A stretch of DNA of 64,000 nucleotides from Eudorina sp. 2006-703-Eu-15 (GCA_003117195.1 BDSI01000091.1:418655-482654), one strand, 5' to 3'; counted from the stretch's first letter, positions 42,190 to 52,477 are shown. The notes: generated from the sequence alone by a model not told the origin. Made by a program: numbers and translations.

Positions 42190-43885
42190 GTCATCCCCGT
42201 TGCTTGTGAGATCGCATGCCAGGGCCTGAGACCGCGTGCCAGGGCCTGAGACCGCGTGCCAGGGCCTGAGACCTCGTGTCAGGCCCTGGGGTGCGGTCTC
42301 AGGAGCTGACACGCGGTATTAGGCCGTGGCAGGGGGTCTCAGGCCCTGAGGTGCGGTCTCAGGAGCTGACACGCGGTATTAGGCCGTGGCAGGGGGTCTC
42401 AGGCCCTGGGGTGCGGTCTCAGGAGCTGACACGCGGTATTAGGCCGTGGCAGGGGGTCTCAGGCCCTGAGGTGCGGTCTCAGGAGCTGACACGCGGTATA
42501 AGGCCGTGGCAGGGGGTCTCAGGCCCTGGGGTGCGGTCTCAGGAGCTGACACGCGGTAAGAGGCCGTGGCAGGGGGTCTCAGGCCCTGAGGTGCGGTCTC
42601 AGGAGCTGACACGCGGTATTAGGCCGTGGCAGGGGGTCTCAGGCCCTGGGGTGCGGTCTCAGGAGCTGACACGCGGTATAAGGCCGTGGCAGGGGGTCTC
42701 AGGCCCTGAGGTGCGGTCTCAGGAGCTGACACGCGGTATTAGGCCGTGGCAGGGGGTCTCAGGCCCTGGGGTGCGGTCTCAGGAGCTGACACGCGGTATT
42801 AGGCCGTGGCAGGGGGTCTCAGGCCCTGGTGCGGTCTCAGGAGCTGACACGCGGTATTAGGCCGTGGCAGGGGGTCTCAGGCCCTGGGGTGCGGTCTCAG
42901 GAGCTGACACGCGGTAAGAGGCCGTGGCAGGGGGTCTCAGGCCCTGGGGTGCGGTCTCAGGAGCTGACACGCGGTATTAGGCCGTGGCAGGGGGTCTCAG
43001 GCCCTGAGGTGCGGTCTCAGGAGCTGACACGCGGTATAAGGCCGTGGCAGGGGGTCTCAGGCCCTGGGGTGCGGTCTCAGGAGCTGACACGCGGTAAGAG
43101 GCCGTGGCAGGGGGTCTCAGGCCCTGAGGTGCGGTCTCAGGAGCTGACACGCGGTATTAGGCCGTGGCAGGGGGTCTCAGGCCCTGGGGTGCGGTCTCAG
43201 GAGCTGACACGCGGTATAAGGCCGTGGCAGGGGGTCTCAGGCCCTGAGGTGCGGTCTCAGGAGCTGACACGCGGTATTAGGCCGTGGCAGGGGGTCTCAG
43301 GCCCTGGGGTGCGGTCTCAGGAGCTGACACGCGGTATTAGGCCGTGGCAGGGGGTCTCAGGCCCTGGTGCGCGGTCTCAGGAGCTGACACGCGGTATTAG
43401 GCCGTGGCAGGGGGTCTCAGGCCCTGGGGTGCGGTCTCAGGAGCTGACACGCGGTAAGAGGCCGTGGCAGGGGGTCTCAGGCCCTGAGGTGCGGTCTCAG
43501 GAGCTGACACGCGGTATTAGGCCGTGGCAGGGGGTCTCAGGCCCTGGGGTGCAGTCTAAGGAGCTGACACGCGGTATTAGGCCGTGGCAGGGGGTCTCAG
43601 GCCCTGGTGCGCGGTCTCAGGAGCTGACACGCGGTATTAGGCCGTGGCAGGGGATCTCAGGCCCTGGGGTGCGGTCTCAGGAGCTGACACGCGGTATAAG
43701 GCCGTGGCAGGGGGTCTCAGGCCCTGGGGTGCGGTCTCAGGAGCTGACACGCGGTAAGAGGCCGTGGCAGGGGGTCTCAGGCCCTGAGGTGCGGTCTCAG
43801 GAGCTGACACGCGGTATTAGGCCGTGGCAGGGGGTCTCAGGCCCTTGAGACCGCTTGCCAGGGCCTGAGACCACGAACCCGTCAC
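42190..43885. repeat. 60-bp satellite (26 units) with inverted 20-mer flanks
   Basis: Units start with GGAGCTGACACGCGGTA every 60 bp (one unit of 58 at about 42830). Each 60-mer is three diverged 20-mers: GGCCCTGGGGTGCGGTCTCA, GGAGCTGACACGCGGTATTA and GGCCGTGGCAGGGGGTCTCA. These are the reverse complement of the 20-bp unit at 331-716. GGGGT and GAGGT units alternate, giving a 120-bp dimer over much of the array. At both ends (42215-42280 and 43845-43875) short tracts of the 20-mer run in the opposite orientation. Long open frames arise because 60 is divisible by three. Confidence 0.95.
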
Positions 43886-44650
43886 GGACAACGACTGCAA
43901 CGACTGGCAACGCGTTTCGCACTGCATAGTTTCTGCCACAAACCACAAAAAACGACTGATCCATCATTCATGTGGACGCTTCACATCGTTTTTCAGAAGT
44001 AAAGCTTTTGTGGGTTTTTATCCAAGCCCCGCTGACAGATGATAACATTTGACGAAGAGCGTTGCGTTTCACTAATGTTGCTAATACCCGCTGTCAAAAG
44101 CAGCTAAGTTCTTGTATGTGGCGTTTCTCTTTCTCCCCTAAAGTCAAGATGTCTGTATTTTGGATCCCGAATGGTCTATGCCTCCGCCTGGGCACCCTAA
44201 TGATACAAAAGATCTCCGCGTGCACGTACTTTAACTCTGTTTTCAATGGTGACCTCGCGGTCGCCTACAACCTCTGTTGAGGCTCAATATATGCTATTTG
44301 GTTAGGCTGCAAGATTCAGTAATTAGAGTTAGAAGGATGAATTTGAGTATGAAAATGAAGGTTTCTACGGCCGCTGTAATTCCTTCTATACAGCCACCCT
44401 ATAGCAGTAATTACTGGAGATACAGCACCCTAGAATTTGCGCAAATTACCATGTCATGGCGATGCGCAATAGTCATTGGTAACGGCTTTGCGTGCCGCTA
44501 TGCGCCCTGATTTCCTCAGGGGCTCCATTTATTAGACGTCGTGTCTCTGTAAGCTAGTAAGAAGTCAAGGGTAAGAAGTCGACAGAGTAAGACCAGAGAG
44601 TAAGGAGTCGGGTCAAGTCAAGTCAGGTTGTCGAGTAAGGTCAGGTAACC
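43886..44650. other. No recognisable gene; GTAAG-rich tail
   Basis: 43.9-44.5 kb shows nothing recognisable. 44545-44650 is a purine-rich tract with repeated GTAAGAAGTC / GAGTAAG / GTCAAGTCA motifs. Confidence 0.45.
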
Positions 44651-44661
44651 CTACAAGTATA

Positions 44662-46119
44662 TCAAATCCTCTTGTCAAATCGGGCTGTGGAGCGATAGGG
44701 AACGGCAAATAGCGTCTTCTTATGGACATGGCTCTTGCCCTGCGCGGGAAGAATATGGACCGGTTTGGAAAGCAATTTCGAAGGTGAAACGGTAGCGGTA
44801 CTACGGAATCCATGCGATTTTGCAAAAAAGAGTTTTTGTTCTGGGAACATGGCCGCCGTTCCTGGGCGAAATCGTACTGTTCCCAGGATGGGCCGGGGCC
44901 GTTCCCGGAACAGGGCTTGTCGGTTCCCAGCTTTGGTTTCGCTCTCTGCGCGCACCAGCATCAGGTAACTGCGCGCTCCCCGTGCAAGGGCCTTTGCTGC
45001 TTGCTTGGCAGACAGGAGCCCTATTTCCTTATCGCCGGTAAACTCAACAGTTGCAGTACTAAGCAGCGGTTTTCCGCTCAGCGGATCGAAGCCTTCCAGC
45101 GCTGCGTGTGACGGCTTAAGTTTGACGTCACGTCCCTGATAGCAAATGATCACCCTGTTGCGCTTGTAATCCATGCGCGCTTGTCGCACGTGAAGCCAAT
45201 CTGAGCTCAGGATTACGTCAATGCCCGGAACTCCTTCGGGAAGCACCAACAGCGTGACCCACTCGGTATGGTTTCCCATTCGTAATCGGGCGCGCACCTG
45301 ACCGTGCAACCGAGAGGTCTGACCATCTGCAAGTCGTACCGTAACTGTTTCAGAATGCCGTACAAGCAAAGACAAACGACGTGCAAGGGACAGCGTAATG
45401 AAACCGTGCGCCGTGCCGTTGCAATCCGCGCCGCTGTCCACCAATGTTCGTGCAGGGGAGTCGGCTATCCTTGCATCGAACTGCATCGTATGGCTGCGCC
45501 CAACGCGCAGAGTGCTCAACTTAGCTGGTTCCCTGGGCGGATCATACCAAAGCTGAACCGGCCAGTGTGTGCCCGGGAGAGGCACCCGTTGCCCATCTTT
45601 CCCGGGTCCTGTAAACAGCTGCCAGCACACACAGTGTGTGCCTACAGGGTATGTCTTAAACAGACGGAACCCAGCCTTCCTGAAGAGATGCTGTACGTGC
45701 GGCCAATCTGGCATGACAAACATTGCACTCGTACGCTCGGGTAAACTGACTTTGCATTTCTCATAATGCTGCAGCCATAGATGAATCTGAGTGACCGGAG
45801 GGTGAGCCCAAACCAGTGCGCCTGACACGTCTTGGTCGAAGAACGAACGGCTGGGACAGGCAAAGCGCGGACACAATCGATTGCTGCCATTATCGTTACA
45901 CGCTGCATCAAAGGTGAACGTCCGACCGAGCTGCGCTTGCACCGCTCAGAATTCCGACTCCAAAAACATTCTATCGGACGTCTCAGCCTCTGGCGGAGGC
46001 GGCAACCAATCGTCTAAGCCAGGCGGATCAACAGCAGGCCTATCCTGCGACACAGCTATGGGACCGCTCGGGGTCCCATCCTGCCCCTGACTTGCACCCT
46101 CCTCACGCTTGCCAACCTC
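44662..46119 (-). CDS. pol: Ty3-4 5' half: methyltransferase-like domain plus protease
   Basis: In frame with Gag across the TAG at 46120. The linker has DDWLPPPPEAE and MFLESEF, then a second stop TGA (about 45954), where Ty3-1 has an Arg codon. The domain has FTFDAACNDNGSN, VWAHPPVTQIHLWLQHY and AMFVMPDWP, followed by WPVQLWYDPP and the protease LVDSGADCNGT. Similarity to Ty3-1 is continuous. The frame ends at 44662 before RT, in sequence not shared with Ty3-1. Confidence 0.8.
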
Positions 46120-46122
46120 CTA
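46120..46122 (-). promoter_or_regulatory. Candidate amber readthrough site (Ty3-4)
   Basis: ...CAG GAA TAG GAG GTT GGC AAG. The Pol frame continues for 55 codons before a clearly mutational TGA. Confidence 0.5.
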
Positions 46123-46960
46123 TTCCTGCATAGGGTCTTCACCTCCACCGCGACCACCGCGGCCCCCTTTTCCTCCCCGGCCACCACGGCCGCCACGCCC
46201 ATTCCCACGGCCCCAGTTCTTGTTATATTCGTTATGATTTCCACACTGAACCGGCGGCCCCGCAATCCGCCTGATCTCGTCGCACTGCCCAGAGGACCGA
46301 TGCTCGTTCAAATCCAGCACCATGTGGCCACACTGGAAGCACTCGATCGGACATCGCGGCTTCTTAGCGACGTGGCGCTCCTTCAGGGTTTTGGAACGGG
46401 GGGTGGAAGCAAAGTTGAGGTTAGCCGCAGCAGCCTTAATCGCGGCGACACGATACCGGGTTTCCTGTCCGGTAGCGAACTCAATCAACTTATCCAACTC
46501 CTTCCAATCTTTGCCGTTGGCATCCGTCCCACATGCTTTGCGGAATGCCACAGGTAAACCGTGCAAGAACCAGCCTATCATCTCTCCCTGAGACATGTCC
46601 CGTGCATTGCGAATGATATCACGGAACCGCTGAGTGTACTCTTGCACGCGTTCCCCTGATTTCATAAAGTGCTCGTGCACAAACAGACGGTCCCGCACTT
46701 CCTGCTCCGTATGACGGCGCACATCCCCATATTGCAAAAGGAATGCAGAACGCAAGGCAGGCAACGTCAATCGGTCCCCCTTATCCGCATACGACTTGAG
46801 CAGTGCTTGCCCCCATTCCTGTGTGCGACCCGTTAACCAAAAGACAAAGTGCTCAGTGGGCTGCAAGCCGCTAGCTTGCATGTACTGCACCAAGCTGTCA
46901 AACCAGGTCTGCGTGCACGAAATGTGACACGAAATGTGACCGCCGTTGTTACACTCTCAC
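46123..46960 (-). CDS. gag: Ty3-4 Gag, 5'-truncated
   Basis: Gag core TQTWFDSLVQYMQ, FWLTGRTQEWGQALL, ERVQEYTQRFRDI and IGWFLHGLPVAFR. A variant zinc motif CFQCGHMVLDLNEHR...C is followed by a GRGGRGG tail. The N-terminal ~200 residues present in Ty3-1 are missing. The leader beyond 46960 resembles that of Ty3-1 (GCAGGTG.GAAGCC), which suggests an internal deletion. Confidence 0.82.
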
Positions 46961-47167
46961 TCCAGGTGGGGAGGAATGTAACACAAGGCTTCGCACCTGC
47001 ACATAATATCATTATCATCATCGTAATGTGTCATTCCTAACTTCCGGTTTCACCTGTATTGCCGGTACTGCTAGTACTGCTTACGGAACCAGCTCAGCCG
47101 CACTCGGCCACTAGGCCGCCCATGTGTGTACCTCCCTGGAGACACTCCGACACTTCCACACTATTCC

Positions 47168-47287
47168 GTCCCTACCGTCAGCCATTCTCGGTATCTTTTG
47201 ATACCACCTTCAGGACTCAAGTAGATACTTACTATCCGGTGTCTCGGTCTTCAGTCTCTAGTCGTTCTCGTTAGATCTCGTTTTACA
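47168..47287 (+). repeat. Ty3-2-family LTR fragment
   Basis: One mismatch in 120 bp to 35268-35387 (TTTTACA for TGTTACA). No internal region follows; a truncated solo LTR. A 25-bp tandem duplication (CGCTCCAGAACCACGGGTG) begins right after it. Confidence 0.85.
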
Positions 47288-47479
47288 TCGCTCCAGAACC
47301 ACGGGTGCGGCCTCGCTCCAGAACCACGGGTGAGGCCCAGGAGAGGCCTGGAGCTCGCTACTATAAAACATCTCATAGCTCCTTGACAACGCACCAAAGT
47401 TACTTGACTCATGCTTACGACTCCCGCTCTTTCAAATATAATACAAGATAGATAATGTACAAGGTAAAGCGCATAAAAT

Positions 47480-47780
47480 GCCCCGGTGGGGCCCCGGTTA
47501 CCGACCCACTGGGGTTGGTCGACCGACCCCGGTGGGTCGGTTACCGGGCGGCAGGGCGCCTCGGTCGGGACCCCAAAGGGCAGTGCCCCAACCGGCCTCC
47601 TCGGTAGTCGGTAACCGGTCCCGGTAACCGAATCCAACTTTTTGCAAATGCCCTTACTATCATGTTTGTGATTGTTATCGTTTGCTAATCCCCGTGTGAC
47701 CAATTTATCAAGGCAATCCTCACCCTGTCGTCGGACAAGGTCCCAACCGACCCAACTCGGCACTCGGTAACCGACCCCGT
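47480..47780. repeat. GGTAACCG-rich palindromic region
   Basis: Many GGTTACCG / CGGTAACC and ACCGACCC / GGGTCGGT motifs in both orientations, ending in CGGTAACCGACCCCG. It could be a short foldback element, but clear ends were not found. Confidence 0.5.
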
Positions 47781-48017
47781 TAAATCATAGTTAAGTAGTT
47801 CAAATCTATGTTTATGTAATTAGTTTTGACACATATTGGTGGCCAGCTCACAGGGCAACAAACTAGTACAGGAATGTTGACCGTACAATGGGTCGCAACA
47901 ACCAAGTGTCCCTGGTGGAATGTCTTAGTCGGAAAACTTTACTAAGTAATAGTCTAACTATCCAGTAGTAATATTGCTCACAGTGAATGCCACTACTACC
48001 GACTATTTCCCGCGTGA

Positions 48018-50134
48018 ATGGCAGATAGGGGCCGCTGTGCTAACCCCGACTGCCGTGGCAAAGATAACAGACCTACTTTTATAAGGAAGGTTTGCAACGT
48101 AATAGGCTGCGACCAGCACCTGTGCGACCGAACAGAGTGCCATCAAATTCACAAAAAGGCGACGCATCGTGATCTTGAGGACGGCACCGTAAAAGCTGTT
48201 CAAGTCAGTGAAAAGAGGTAGGTCGCACTACCTGCTGTGGCGTTCAGCGCTTACAGAGGCTCGGCCAAGTGCGGTACCTGCGAGCGGAAGGGCGCAAAGA
48301 ACAGGCAGGTGGCGACTAGATTTCAGATAAAAGAATGCCAACAGTTTCGGTCGTGACTGGAATCACTGTGTGTATGGTAACATGTTGGGTACCGACTAAC
48401 GTACCGGCCGCTCCCCCCCCCACCGCCCACAGATGCAAGTACTGCAACGGGTTGGTGTGCGACAACTGCCAGAACGACCACGCAGCGCTGTGTGCATACG
48501 AAAGGCAGTCATACTGTTTGACGGGGCCTCGGACTATGGCTTACAAGTTTTTTCAGACGATACATACCTCCGTCACGCTGGGTACCAAAATGTGATTGAG
48601 ACCATCGGGCTTCACCCGTCCCCTGCCTGTCACACCGTAGATTCGTTGGCGGAGGGTCACATGCACGTAACGGCGCCAGCATTGGAGGGAGTTGTTACGC
48701 GCATCAGTGGTCATCCATTCCGCTTACTGGCCCTGACCAGCACTGGTTCGGATGCAAACAACATTTTGTGGGATGCAACGTAGTTACAGGCCAGTGTCCT
48801 CGCCGGGAGCCACGTAAAGGGCTACGTGATGATCCAGAGCTATGGTTACGGTGGTGCACGTGGACCGATGGCTGCCCTTACCTCCCGGCCATTCTTAGAT
48901 GCCGGCCGAACAGCAGCGCTGGACCGCGACCTGCTGGCCATGCGGTCGCAGCTTATTTGCCCTGTCCCATTAGGGGCGGAGTACATGCACGAGGTGGGGG
49001 TGCTCGCGGACAGGCAGGTCCCGGACCTTCATCTGTACTCAAAGGGAGAAGGTAGACGCACTCCACGCAGCGGTACAGGCTGAGGCCAAACTGGCCCCCG
49101 AGTCTGCCTGGGCAGATGCTGAGGCCGCCAGCAAATATGTGCAGGATGTTGCAGCCACAGTGGCAGGGGCACCTTCAGCGGGTACGGGATCCATTCTAGC
49201 CCCAAGTCCGCTTACCGAGGTGGAGAAGGCCGCCATCGCCCTCATCAGTGCGAGGTTGCAGGAGGTCCCGGTCGGTGTCTTCCTGATTGAGACATTCTCG
49301 TCAAACGACCTCTTGGGTTACTCCTATGGGTTCCTCTTGGCGCTCCGGCACCTCACAGCGGTAAAGGGCGTGCTCCTCGCTATAGACGACATCATGATGG
49401 CTCTCAGGACAGGGCAGGTTTTCTCGTACATGCACTACCCAGCCTTCTACCCGGACCTGGTCACATTTGGCAAGGCGTTCCAGGTCTGTGGTGTTGCAGC
49501 TGTCTGGCCTCCAGCCGACGCTCCGCAGTACGTCGAGCACTCCTCCAGGTCGGCATCGTTTGCTGGGCTGGACATCAGCAAAGTTGGCGGCCGGGTCACC
49601 ACTGGTGGTGCTGACCGGCTGTCCATGGAGCGTGCGGTCGCAATCTTGTCGGAGTACTCAGGGGCGGCGCTTGCAAGCAACAGTGTCAAGCTGGGTAGCG
49701 CATTCGTCGTCCAGGCAGTGGCCCTTTTCCGGGCCAGCGGTGTACGTCGCTACATCAGTGGCATAGCGGGCATATGGGCATCGGATGCCCTATTCGGCGG
49801 CTTGTTGCGTCAGAACCTGCAACACTCCAGGGTGATCATGCGCCTGGACATGACGGAGGCGTTGGTAAAGGAAGTGTTTGCGGTTGTCTTGAAGCGTGTA
49901 AATCCAGAGGCCGCGTGTTCCAGCAAGCAGCTCATTCTCGCAGGGCAGCCTGGGCGGCCTCCACCCGGACTAAGGTTGAGAGCCGAGTGTCTGGATGTGT
50001 ATCTGTCGCACCAGGAGGCATCCATTGCTGCTGAAATGGCTCGCTTGGAGCAGCTACACAAGGATGTGCAGCGTCAGCGTGCGGTGCTAGCAGCAACAGC
50101 TCTGGCGCCGGCGGCCACAATCTTTGGGGTATAG
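48018..50134 (+). pseudogene. Zinc-finger / class III aminotransferase-like gene, disrupted
   Basis: Exon 1 (48018-48217) encodes MADRGRCANPDCRGK...CNVIGCDQHLCDRTECHQIH. The donor AG|GTAGGT and the acceptor CCCACAG (48432) join in phase to CKYCNGLVCDNCQNDHAALC, a second cysteine cluster. A frame break at about 48510 leads to VILFDGASDYGLQVFSDD and STGSDANN (the fold-type I GSEAN motif). An in-frame TAG lies at 48781-48783, then VMIQSYGYGGARGP. A further break lies at about 49045. The rest (49050-50134) has VGVFLIETFSS, FLLALRHL, LLAIDDI and DLVTFGKAFQVCGV, with the expected PLP lysine. The C-terminal part has a coiled-coil-like end and is not typical. Either a pseudogene or a gene hit by assembly indels. 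Substrate unknown. Confidence 0.6.
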
Positions 50135-50379
50135 GATTTGATATTGGGGGCAAGTTGCAGATGTGGGGGTGCGAGTGCAGGGCCCGTCTGCTTGCAGGGG
50201 GCGGGGGGGAGGGAGGAATGGTGCTCATGTCCACACTATTCGCACAGGAGACAGTGAGCCTTCATTGCCGCGACGCACGCACATCCCTTGTGAGCACTCG
50301 CTGCACTCGTCCGCGCCGTTCGTGGATGGAGAGTGGCGCCTGCATCCGCATACAGATTTAATCGTTGTTTGGGTTTGCA

Positions 50380-50640
50380 GAAGAAGGCGCGACAATAGTT
50401 AACATTTCTCCTGAGGAGCTGTCGATCATCCACGTTGTAGGCGAAGAAGTTCTCAGACCGCGTCGCTGAGCTCGGCAAGCTTCGGAAGCGCTTCTCATCA
50501 GCCTCCTCACCCTCACGTCGGAAAGCGCTCGGAACGCCAGCGCTTAGTTCGGACGCTTGGGTTGTACAAGAATGCCGTTAGGCGCTCCCTTAACCTGCTC
50601 ATGAACATTAGATTTTAGGTTAATCCGAAAATATGGTTTG
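50380..50640 (+). pseudogene. Coding-like fragment shared with 9.94-10.2 kb
   Basis: After GTTGTAG (possible acceptor) the plus strand reads AKKFSDRVAELGKLRKRF, SSASSPSRRKALGTPALSS. A second frame reads VGKRSERQRLVRTLG. Both are kept in the inverted copy near 10 kb despite indels between them. Being upstream of the DIRS RNase H ORF it may be part of that element, for example its first ORF. Not identified. Confidence 0.35.
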
Positions 50641-50830
50641 CAGACGAGTTAACAGCCGTGCTTTGGTACGGGTACGGCAGAGGATGGGCCGTACTGTGAC
50701 CACCGCTTGCGAGCCGCGCTGGGTTGAGCGGTAAATTGTTGCCGGTTTAGACGTCGCGCCTTGCACTTCACGTGAGGAGCCTTGGCGCTACAAATTAGCG
50801 AGATTAACGTACTCTGACCTCTAGAGCAGT

Positions 50831-51862
50831 GTGGACAGACAGACGTGCTCGCGTTATTCGGAGGCCTTTGTTTCCGTGCGGTCACCACCACCACCGTCCT
50901 TGCGGCTCAATGGCGGCGCCGTGGACGATCTGCAGTTCTGGTGGGACGTGCTGCGCAGCGACTCGTCCGTCTGGGATGGGGTCAAGCGCTGCACGGTGGC
51001 CGACCTGGACTTGGTGAGGGGGGAGTTTGCGGGAGCGGAGGCAGCAACCATCTTCACTGACGCCAGTGGCGCCGGCTTTGGAGCTGCTTGGGACAGAGCC
51101 GAAATGCAGGGGGTATGGGCCCCAGCCGAGCGCAGCCTACACATCGTGTGGCTAGAGCTGTCCGCCGTTCTCCGCGCCCTCGAGACCTGGGCGCCCCGAC
51201 TGGCTGGCCGCCGCGTCCTCGTCCGTTGTGACAACACCCAGGCGGTGGCCGCCATCAATCACGGGTCGACGCGGGTCAAGGACGGCCGGCAGATCAGTCG
51301 GAGCCTGGCGGAGCTGGCCATCCGCTACCAGTTTGAAGTGCGGGCTGAGCACATCGCCGGGGTGGACAATGTGCGTGCGGACCGCCTCAGCCGGCAGCTG
51401 GAGCAGGCGCGGGCCCTGAACCTGCGGCTCAAGCCGTGTACGTTCCGGTCACTGGTGGGTGGCGTCTACGCACCCTCGGTCGACTGCTGCTGCGATGTGC
51501 TGGGGCTGAACGCCCAGGCGGGCTGCACTACCTTCTTCAGCCCGGACAACTCAGTCTTGGGGCAGGCGGCGCAACTTGCCGGCAAGGTGCTGTGGGCCTT
51601 CCCACCAAAGACCTTGATCGGCGAGGTGCTCGGCGAGTTGGAGGCAGCTTACCGGCTAAATCGCAGCACGCGGGCGACAGTCGTGGTCCCACACTGGCCG
51701 GAGCGGACGTGGTTCAGGCAGTTTGTGCGGGGCAGTGGTCATGTGGGTGGCTCGTTCCGCGTGCTGACCGTGTTACAGAAGGGGCGGTCGCACTGCCTGT
51801 GGCCCTGGGGTGCCGAGGCGGACCCGGCGGCCTACGATCTGCTGGTGCTTCGTCTGAACTGA
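50831..51862 (+). CDS. DIRS RNase H plus methyltransferase-like ORF (RT truncated)
   Basis: 343 residues from the first in-frame ATG. It begins in the RT-RNase H connection (LNGGAVDDLQFWWDVLRSD). The RNase H has all four acidic residues: Asp in ATIFTDASGAGFG (about 76), Glu in LELSAVLRALETW (about 109), Asp in VRCDNTQAVAAIN (about 134) and Asp in VRADRLSR (about 183). Residues about 205-320 form the DIRS methyltransferase-like domain with CDVLGLNAQAGC, VLWAFPPKTLIGEVL (PP kept, NPPW/F motif degenerate) and TVVVPHWPERTW. Stop at 51860. The next ORF starts within about 10 bp. Confidence 0.88.
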   Translation: MDRQTCSRYSEAFVSVRSPPPPSLRLNGGAVDDLQFWWDVLRSDSSVWDGVKRCTVADLDLVRGEFAGAEAATIFTDASGAGFGAAWDRAEMQGVWAPAERSLHIVWLELSAVLRALETWAPRLAGRRVLVRCDNTQAVAAINHGSTRVKDGRQISRSLAELAIRYQFEVRAEHIAGVDNVRADRLSRQLEQARALNLRLKPCTFRSLVGGVYAPSVDCCCDVLGLNAQAGCTTFFSPDNSVLGQAAQLAGKVLWAFPPKTLIGEVLGELEAAYRLNRSTRATVVVPHWPERTWFRQFVRGSGHVGGSFRVLTVLQKGRSHCLWPWGAEADPAAYDLLVLRLN

Positions 51863-51869
51863 CGATGCC

Positions 51870-52075
51870 ATGCCCCGCCCAGTTGCGACAGGTTCTGGCG
51901 AGGGTGGGCCCGACACGTGTGTGGGCTGCGGCCGGCGTTGCCGAGCTACGGACGTCCGCTGTGAGGGCTGTTTGGCGGCGGCTCACCGCCGATGCCTTGA
52001 TTTAAGGCCGGGGGCCTACCCGGGGGGCTGGTTTCGGTGCCCGGCCTGCGTACTTCGGGCAGCAGGCGTCACACG
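51870..52075 (+). CDS. DIRS recombinase ORF N-terminus with PHD-type finger
   Basis: ATG at 51870. Residues about 16-60 are CVGCGRRCRATDVRCEGC, LAAAHRRC, then GGWFRCPAC, which is C4HC3 spacing with a Trp two residues before the last Cys pair, as in PHD fingers. PHD fingers read histone H3 tails. In an integrating element this could guide target choice, but that is inference. After about 52075 the frame no longer encodes recombinase; a deletion joins it to the catalytic end. Confidence 0.65.
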
Positions 52076-52137
52076 GTCGGCGGTGACGGCTGGGGCCTGC
52101 GACATCGGGGAACATCGGTCGGCGGGGACATCTGGGG

Positions 52138-52457
52138 TTCGTCGGGGAGCAGGGCAACGAAGCCCCGCTGTTCACCCGGAAGGTGCGAGGGGCGCGCCTC
52201 GTGGCCTGGGACCGGGCGGGTTTCACTATCAGGCTGCGCCTCCTGGTCAAGGAGCTGCAGCAGGCGGTGCCGGATCTCTCGGTCGACCTCACCGCCCTCT
52301 CGGCCCACAGTTTGCGGCGAGACGGGGCGACGGCAGCGGCCAATGCCGGGGTCAGTGCGGAGGCTATCAAGGAGCACGGGAGATGAAAGTCGGAGGCCGT
52401 GCAGCTATACATGAAGAAGTCGGTGGCGGTGCGCCGGGCAGTAGTGGAGAAAATGTG
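52138..52457 (+). pseudogene. DIRS tyrosine recombinase C-terminal catalytic region
   Basis: Third frame: TRKVRGARLVAWDRAGF, then LSAHSLRRDGATAAANAG with the HxxR box, then KEHGR followed by TGA (52384-52386) in place of the conserved Trp. The frame then continues KSEAVQLYMKKS with the nucleophile-position Tyr and stops at 52455. The first catalytic Arg region is deleted. As assembled it cannot make recombinase. Confidence 0.85.
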
Positions 52458-52477
52458 AAGACTTGGTGAGGGGGGTG

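Larger units (their letters stand above)
50831..52477 (+). mobile_element. DIRS (tyrosine-recombinase) retrotransposon, left part
   Basis: RNase H, a methyltransferase-like domain, then a tyrosine recombinase: the DIRS arrangement known from volvocine elements such as Kangaroo. Most of RT is missing and the recombinase is internally deleted. The element is interrupted at 52477 by Ty3-3 and continues at 59149. Confidence 0.85.

Noticed and set aside
42276..43848. Long open frames of about 194 and 339 codons in the 60-bp satellite
   Set aside because: The unit length is divisible by three and lacks stops in one frame, so openness is automatic. No start context, splice signal or known domain.
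42301..43850. CRISPR array
   Set aside because: Repeats are contiguous without unique spacers and the genome is eukaryotic.
36677..52386. Recoding of TGA as Trp in this genome
   Set aside because: The same frames use TGG freely, TGA also ends otherwise intact ORFs, and the affected elements carry other inactivating lesions.
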